Shown here: one piece after another, positions 4,205 through 8,002 of the stretch
How the letters are laid out: every line of letters starts with the position of its first letter
How positions within the stretch are numbered: position 1 is the first letter of the stretch
Assembly (NCBI GenBank): GCA_031119195.1
Contig: JAVHYG010000075.1
Span: forward strand, 1 to 8,002
DNA length: 8,002 nucleotides
DNA from: Rickettsiella sp.
GTDB lineage: Bacteria > Pseudomonadota > Gammaproteobacteria > Diplorickettsiales > Diplorickettsiaceae
Reading direction: 5' to 3'
The notes under the pieces: generated by a model
Databases searched by the model: none
Told to the model about the DNA's origin: nothing
Seen by the model: the letters and a program-made list of their open reading frames with translations, nothing else
Position numbers and translations under genes: made by a program

Positions 4205-7200
4205 ATGGTAATTCGGACATCCCAAGCAACTGAGTCAGCGGCTAATCCTTATTCTTTTACAGAAAAAAAACGTATTCGAAAAAATTTTGGTAAACAAGCC
4301 ACGATTATGGAGGCGCCTTATCTCTTAGCGACCCAAATCGAATCTTACTATCGGTTTTTACAAACGGATACTTCAACGGATGCATTAGAAGATTTTGGAT
4401 TAAATGCGGCTTTTAAATCTGTATTTCCTATTTCATCGTATTCAGGCGGTGAAGCAACTTTGGAGTATATTTCTTATCGGATAGGGCAACCACCTTTTGA
4501 CGTTAAAGAATGTCAGGCGCGCGGTTTAACGTATGGTGCCCCTTTACGCGTCAAAATGCGTCTTATCATTTACGATAAAGAAGCGGCTCCTGGTACAAAA
4601 AAAATTAAAAATATCAAAGAACAAGAAGTTTATATGGGCGAAATGCCGCTGATGACGGATACAGGTAGTTTTGTTATTAATGGGACGGATCGTGTTGTGG
4701 TTTCACAATTACACCGTTCACCAGGTGTGTTTTTTGAACATGATAAAGGTAAAACTCATTCTTCAGGTAAATTGCTTTATGCAGCAAGAATTATCCCTTA
4801 TCGTGGTTCTTGGTTAGACTTTGAGTTTGATCCCAAAGATAATATTTTTGTTCGTATTGATAGGCGTCGTAAATTAGCGGCTACCATACTATTGCGTGCT
4901 CTAGGATTTACAACAGAAGAAATTTTAGAATTATTTTTTACTAATAATGTTTTTCATTTTAATGGCGAATCGGTTATTTTAGATTTAGTGCCGGAACGTC
5001 TACGGGGTGAAATTGCTACATTTGATATTAAAGATGATGAAGGTAATATTATTGTAGAGCAAGGTCGTCGTATTGCAGCGCGGCAAATTCGACAATTAGA
5101 ACAAGCGAAAGTTAAGCAGTTGCAGCTTCCGACTGAATATTTACTTGGTAAAACTTTAGCAAAACCCGTAATTGATGTAGAAACAGGTGAGATTTTATTT
5201 GAGGCAAACACTGAATTAACGGCTGAAGCAATTAAAAAAATTGCTGAGTCGAGTATAAAAACGATTGAAACACTTTATACCAATGATTTGGATTCAGGTG
5301 CCTATATCTCCACGACCTTACGTATTGATCCTAGTCATAGTCAGCAAGAAGCGTTGGTAGAAATCTATCGTATGATGCGTCCTGGCGAGCCGCCTACCAA
5401 AGAAGCGGCAGAGGCTTTGTTTAAGAATTTATTTTTTGTATCCGAACGTTATGATTTATCCGCTGTTGGTCGGATGAAATTTAACCGACGCCTAGGACGC
5501 GAAGATATTTTAGGATCGGGTACTTTAAACAAAGAAGATATTGTTGATGTCTTAAAGGCATTGATTGATATTCGTAATGGTAAAGGTGATGTGGATGATA
5601 TCGACCATCTAGGTAATCGACGTGTCCGCAGTGTCGGTGAAATGGCAGAGAATCAGTTTCGTGTTGGTTTAGTCCGTGTAGAGCGAGCCGTTAGGGATCG
5701 TTTAAGTGTGGCTGAATCTGAAAATTTAATGCCACAAGATTTAATCAATGCTAAGCCTATTTCTGCAGCAATAAAGGAATTTTTTGGCTCTAGCCAATTA
5801 TCCCAGTTTATGGATCAAGTGAATCCGTTGTCAGAGATTACACACAAAAGACGGGTTTCTGCTCTTGGACCCGGTGGTTTGACACGTGAGCGTGCGGGTT
5901 TTGAAGTTCGTGACGTACATCCCACCCATTATGGTCGTGTTTGTCCAATTGAAACGCCTGAGGGTCCTAATATTGGATTGATTAATTCATTGGCTGTTTA
6001 TGCGCGGACAAATCATTATGGATTTCTTGAGACGCCTTATCGTAAGGTTGAAGGTGGTAAAGTGACTCAAGAAATTCAGTATTTATCAGCGATTGAAGAA
6101 GGTAAATATGTTATTGCTCAGGCGAATACACGCTTAGATAACCAGGCTAAATTGATTGATGACTTGATTCCTTGTCGTCATCGTAATGAATCAATACTGA
6201 CAACGGCGGATAAAGTGAATTATATGGATATTTCACCTTCTCAGGTTGTATCGGTTGCTGCCTCTTTAATCCCTTTCTTAGAGCATGACGATGCAAACCG
6301 AGCCTTGATGGGTTCTAACATGCAACGGCAAGCGGTTCCTACCTTGCGTACCGAAAAACCCTTAGTGGGAACAGGTATGGAACGTAAAGTAGCTATCGAC
6401 TCTGGCGTTGTTGTCGTGGCAAAACGTGGTGGCTTCATTGATTCTGTCGATGCGGGTCGCATTGTTGTTCGTGTAAATGATGAAGAAACAGTTGCTGGTA
6501 CGGCGGGTGTTGATATCTATAATCTGACTAAATATACACGTTCCAATCAGAATACCTGCATCAACCAACGTCCATTAGTGAATAAGGGAGATATCATTAA
6601 AAAGGGTGATGTATTAGCCGATGGACCTTCTACTGATCTAGGTGAGTTAGCATTAGGCCGTAATTTGCTAGTCGCCTTTATGCCTTGGAATGGTTATAAC
6701 TTTGAAGATTCTATTTTAATTTCAGAACGGGTTGTTTCCGAAGATCGCTTTACGACGATTCATATTGAAGAATTAACCTGTATTGGGCGCGATACAAAAC
6801 TAGGTGCTGAAGAAATTACTTCGGATATTCCTAATGTAGGTGAAGGTGCTTTGTCTAAACTTGATGAGTCGGGGATTGTCCATTTAGGCGCATGGGTTGA
6901 AGCAGGTGATATTCTCGTTGGAAAGGTTACACCAAAAGGCGAAACTCAATTAACACCAGAAGAAAAATTATTACGTGCTATTTTTGGTGAAAAAGCCTCA
7001 GATGTTAAAGATAGTTCCTTGCGCGTGCCTTCAGGTATGCGTGGCACGGTGATTGACGTACAAGTATTTACACGTGATGGTTTAGAAAAAGATAAGCGTG
7101 CTTTGAGTATCGAGGAAATGGCATTAGAAAAAATTAAGAAGGATTTATACGATGAGTTTCGAATTTTAGAAAATGATTGTTACCAACGCTTAGAAACTTT

Positions 7201-8002
7201 ATTAGTGGGTGCAGTTGCTAGTAGTGGCCCAAATAAACTTAAATCGGGTAGTAAAGTAACGCTTGAATATTTGAGCACACTGGCTAAAGATCAATGGTTT
7301 TCTGTCAGTTTACGTGATGAAGCGACAAACCAACAATTAGAGGCGGTAGCAAAACAACTTGAAGAAGCACGTTTATCTTTAGAAGAAAAGTTTGAAAATA
7401 AACGCAAGAAAATAACCCAAGGAGATGATTTAGCACCTGGAATTCTCAAGATAGTTAAGGTTTATTTGGCTATCAAACGTTGTATCCAACCTGGGGACAA
7501 AATGGCAGGGCGTCATGGAAATAAAGGGGTTATTTCGACGATTATTCCTGTTGAAGACATGCCCTTTATGGAAGATGGGACGCCGGTAGATATTGTGTTG
7601 AATCCTTTAGGCGTTCCTTCACGTATGAATGTGGGTCAGGTATTAGAGACACATTTAGGTTGGGCAGCAAAAGGTTTAGGTTTAAAAATTGGCAAAATGC
7701 TCGATACAGAAAAAAGTATTAAGGAAATAAAGACATTTTTAGGATCTATTTATAACGACAATAAGCAAATAGCACAAAAAGTAGATCTTGATAAATTATC
7801 GAATGAAGAAGTGTTAGAACTTGCACAAAATCTGCGTAAAGGCGTTCCGATGGCGACACCTGTTTTTGATGGTGTTACAGAAGCAGAAATAAAGCGCATG
7901 CTGCGCTTAGCTGATTTACCTGCGTCGGGTCAAACCACACTGTACGATGGTAGAACGGGCCAACGTTTTGAACGACAAGTCACCGTTGGTTATATGTATA
8001 TG
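4205..8002 (+). CDS. rpoB: DNA-directed RNA polymerase subunit beta (5' part, continues past window)
   Basis: RpoB forms one half of the RNA polymerase active-site cleft. I read 1266 codons from ATG 4205 to the window end with no stop or frameshift; about 110 C-terminal residues are missing. YSFTEKKRIRKNFGK (16-30) matches the family start, so 13 extra residues precede it. The rifampicin region (528-560; GSSQLSQFMDQ...) is standard except V539 at E. coli N518. Downstream are NGYNFEDSI with E834-D835 (E. coli E813-D814), KVTPKGETQLTPEEKLLRAIFGEKA, and KMAGRHGNKG with K1099 and K1107 (E. coli K1065, K1073). Against E. coli there are 13 extra residues between these sites, within the lineage-variable insert before KITQGDD. 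AGGTGA at 4193-4198, 6-nt spacer, supports the start. rpoC is expected next. Confidence 0.98.
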   Translation, partial: MVIRTSQATESAANPYSFTEKKRIRKNFGKQATIMEAPYLLATQIESYYRFLQTDTSTDALEDFGLNAAFKSVFPISSYSGGEATLEYISYRIGQPPFDVKECQARGLTYGAPLRVKMRLIIYDKEAAPGTKKIKNIKEQEVYMGEMPLMTDTGSFVINGTDRVVVSQLHRSPGVFFEHDKGKTHSSGKLLYAARIIPYRGSWLDFEFDPKDNIFVRIDRRRKLAATILLRALGFTTEEILELFFTNNVFHFNGESVILDLVPERLRGEIATFDIKDDEGNIIVEQGRRIAARQIRQLEQAKVKQLQLPTEYLLGKTLAKPVIDVETGEILFEANTELTAEAIKKIAESSIKTIETLYTNDLDSGAYISTTLRIDPSHSQQEALVEIYRMMRPGEPPTKEAAEALFKNLFFVSERYDLSAVGRMKFNRRLGREDILGSGTLNKEDIVDVLKALIDIRNGKGDVDDIDHLGNRRVRSVGEMAENQFRVGLVRVERAVRDRLSVAESENLMPQDLINAKPISAAIKEFFGSSQLSQFMDQVNPLSEITHKRRVSALGPGGLTRERAGFEVRDVHPTHYGRVCPIETPEGPNIGLINSLAVYARTNHYGFLETPYRKVEGGKVTQEIQYLSAIEEGKYVIAQANTRLDNQAKLIDDLIPCRHRNESILTTADKVNYMDISPSQVVSVAASLIPFLEHDDANRALMGSNMQRQAVPTLRTEKPLVGTGMERKVAIDSGVVVVAKRGGFIDSVDAGRIVVRVNDEETVAGTAGVDIYNLTKYTRSNQNTCINQRPLVNKGDIIKKGDVLADGPSTDLGELALGRNLLVAFMPWNGYNFEDSILISERVVSEDRFTTIHIEELTCIGRDTKLGAEEITSDIPNVGEGALSKLDESGIVHLGAWVEAGDILVGKVTPKGETQLTPEEKLLRAIFGEKASDVKDSSLRVPSGMRGTVIDVQVFTRDGLEKDKRALSIEEMALEKIKKDLYDEFRILENDCYQRLETLLVGAVASSGPNKLKSGSKVTLEYLSTLAKDQWFSVSLRDEATNQQLEAVAKQLEEARLSLEEKFENKRKKITQGDDLAPGILKIVKVYLAIKRCIQPGDKMAGRHGNKGVISTIIPVEDMPFMEDGTPVDIVLNPLGVPSRMNVGQVLETHLGWAAKGLGLKIGKMLDTEKSIKEIKTFLGSIYNDNKQIAQKVDLDKLSNEEVLELAQNLRKGVPMATPVFDGVTEAEIKRMLRLADLPASGQTTLYDGRTGQRFERQVTVGYMYM

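Noticed and set aside
4954..6568. Several short minus-strand frames opposite rpoB (4954-5211, 6241-6462, 6362-6568)
   Set aside because: They are shadows of the uninterrupted conserved RpoB frame and have no recognisable features.
1..8002. Search for CRISPR arrays, insertion sequences, phage genes, attachment sites or a new accessory system
   Set aside because: No regularly spaced repeats, transposase-like proteins or foreign gene blocks were seen; the whole window is a syntenic housekeeping cluster.

Overview
The window is a nearly complete, intact, all-plus-strand copy of the classic bacterial translation/transcription cluster: tRNA-Trp (3' part only) - secE - nusG - rplK (L11) - rplA (L1) - rplJ (L10) - rplL (L7/L12) - rpoB (5' portion, still open at the window end). 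Gene order, protein lengths and sequence point to a gammaproteobacterium. tRNA-Trp just upstream of secE is an arrangement known from gammaproteobacteria such as Pseudomonas, where tufB precedes it; tufB is therefore expected left of base 1. The DNA is visibly AT-rich with A/T-ending codons. RpoB is longer than in E. coli (about 34 extra residues by the active-site lysines), and L10 has a longer C-terminus. Together these suggest a Legionellales/Coxiellaceae-like lineage (Coxiella, Rickettsiella, Diplorickettsia and relatives). That placement is inference, not proof.

Layout. 1-51: 3' part of tRNA-Trp. 67-1095: secE and nusG, 12 nt apart and surely co-transcribed. 1096-1303: a 208-nt gap with a candidate rplK promoter, two hairpins and a likely L1-binding operator touching the rplK Shine-Dalgarno. 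1304-2444: rplK and rplA, one base apart. 2445-3003: a 559-nt non-coding region with a good candidate rplJ promoter (TTGACT, 17 bp, TAGAAG) and a long structured leader that looks like the L10 autoregulatory leader. 3004-4050: rplJ and rplL with a 126-nt gap. 4051-4204: two hairpins, the second followed by a U-rich tract, fitting the attenuator that reduces rpoB expression relative to the ribosomal genes. 4205-8002: rpoB, 1266 codons read with no stop or frameshift; roughly 110 C-terminal residues are missing.

How it works together. SecE is an essential part of the SecYEG translocon. NusG couples RNA polymerase to Rho or to the ribosome. L11, L1, L10 and L7/L12 build the L1 stalk and the GTPase-associated stalk of the 50S subunit. 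RpoB is the beta subunit of RNA polymerase. The leaders carry the two feedback loops expected from E. coli: L1 on rplK-rplA and L10-(L7/L12)4 on rplJ-rplL.

I found no new multi-gene system; this is a conserved housekeeping locus. What deserves a second look lies in details: a Cys-x-Cys pair at the end of L7/L12, a 34-residue N-terminal extension of NusG, a valine at the E. coli N518 position of the RpoB rifampicin pocket, competing RNA pairings in the rplJ leader, and a very short tRNA-to-secE spacer.
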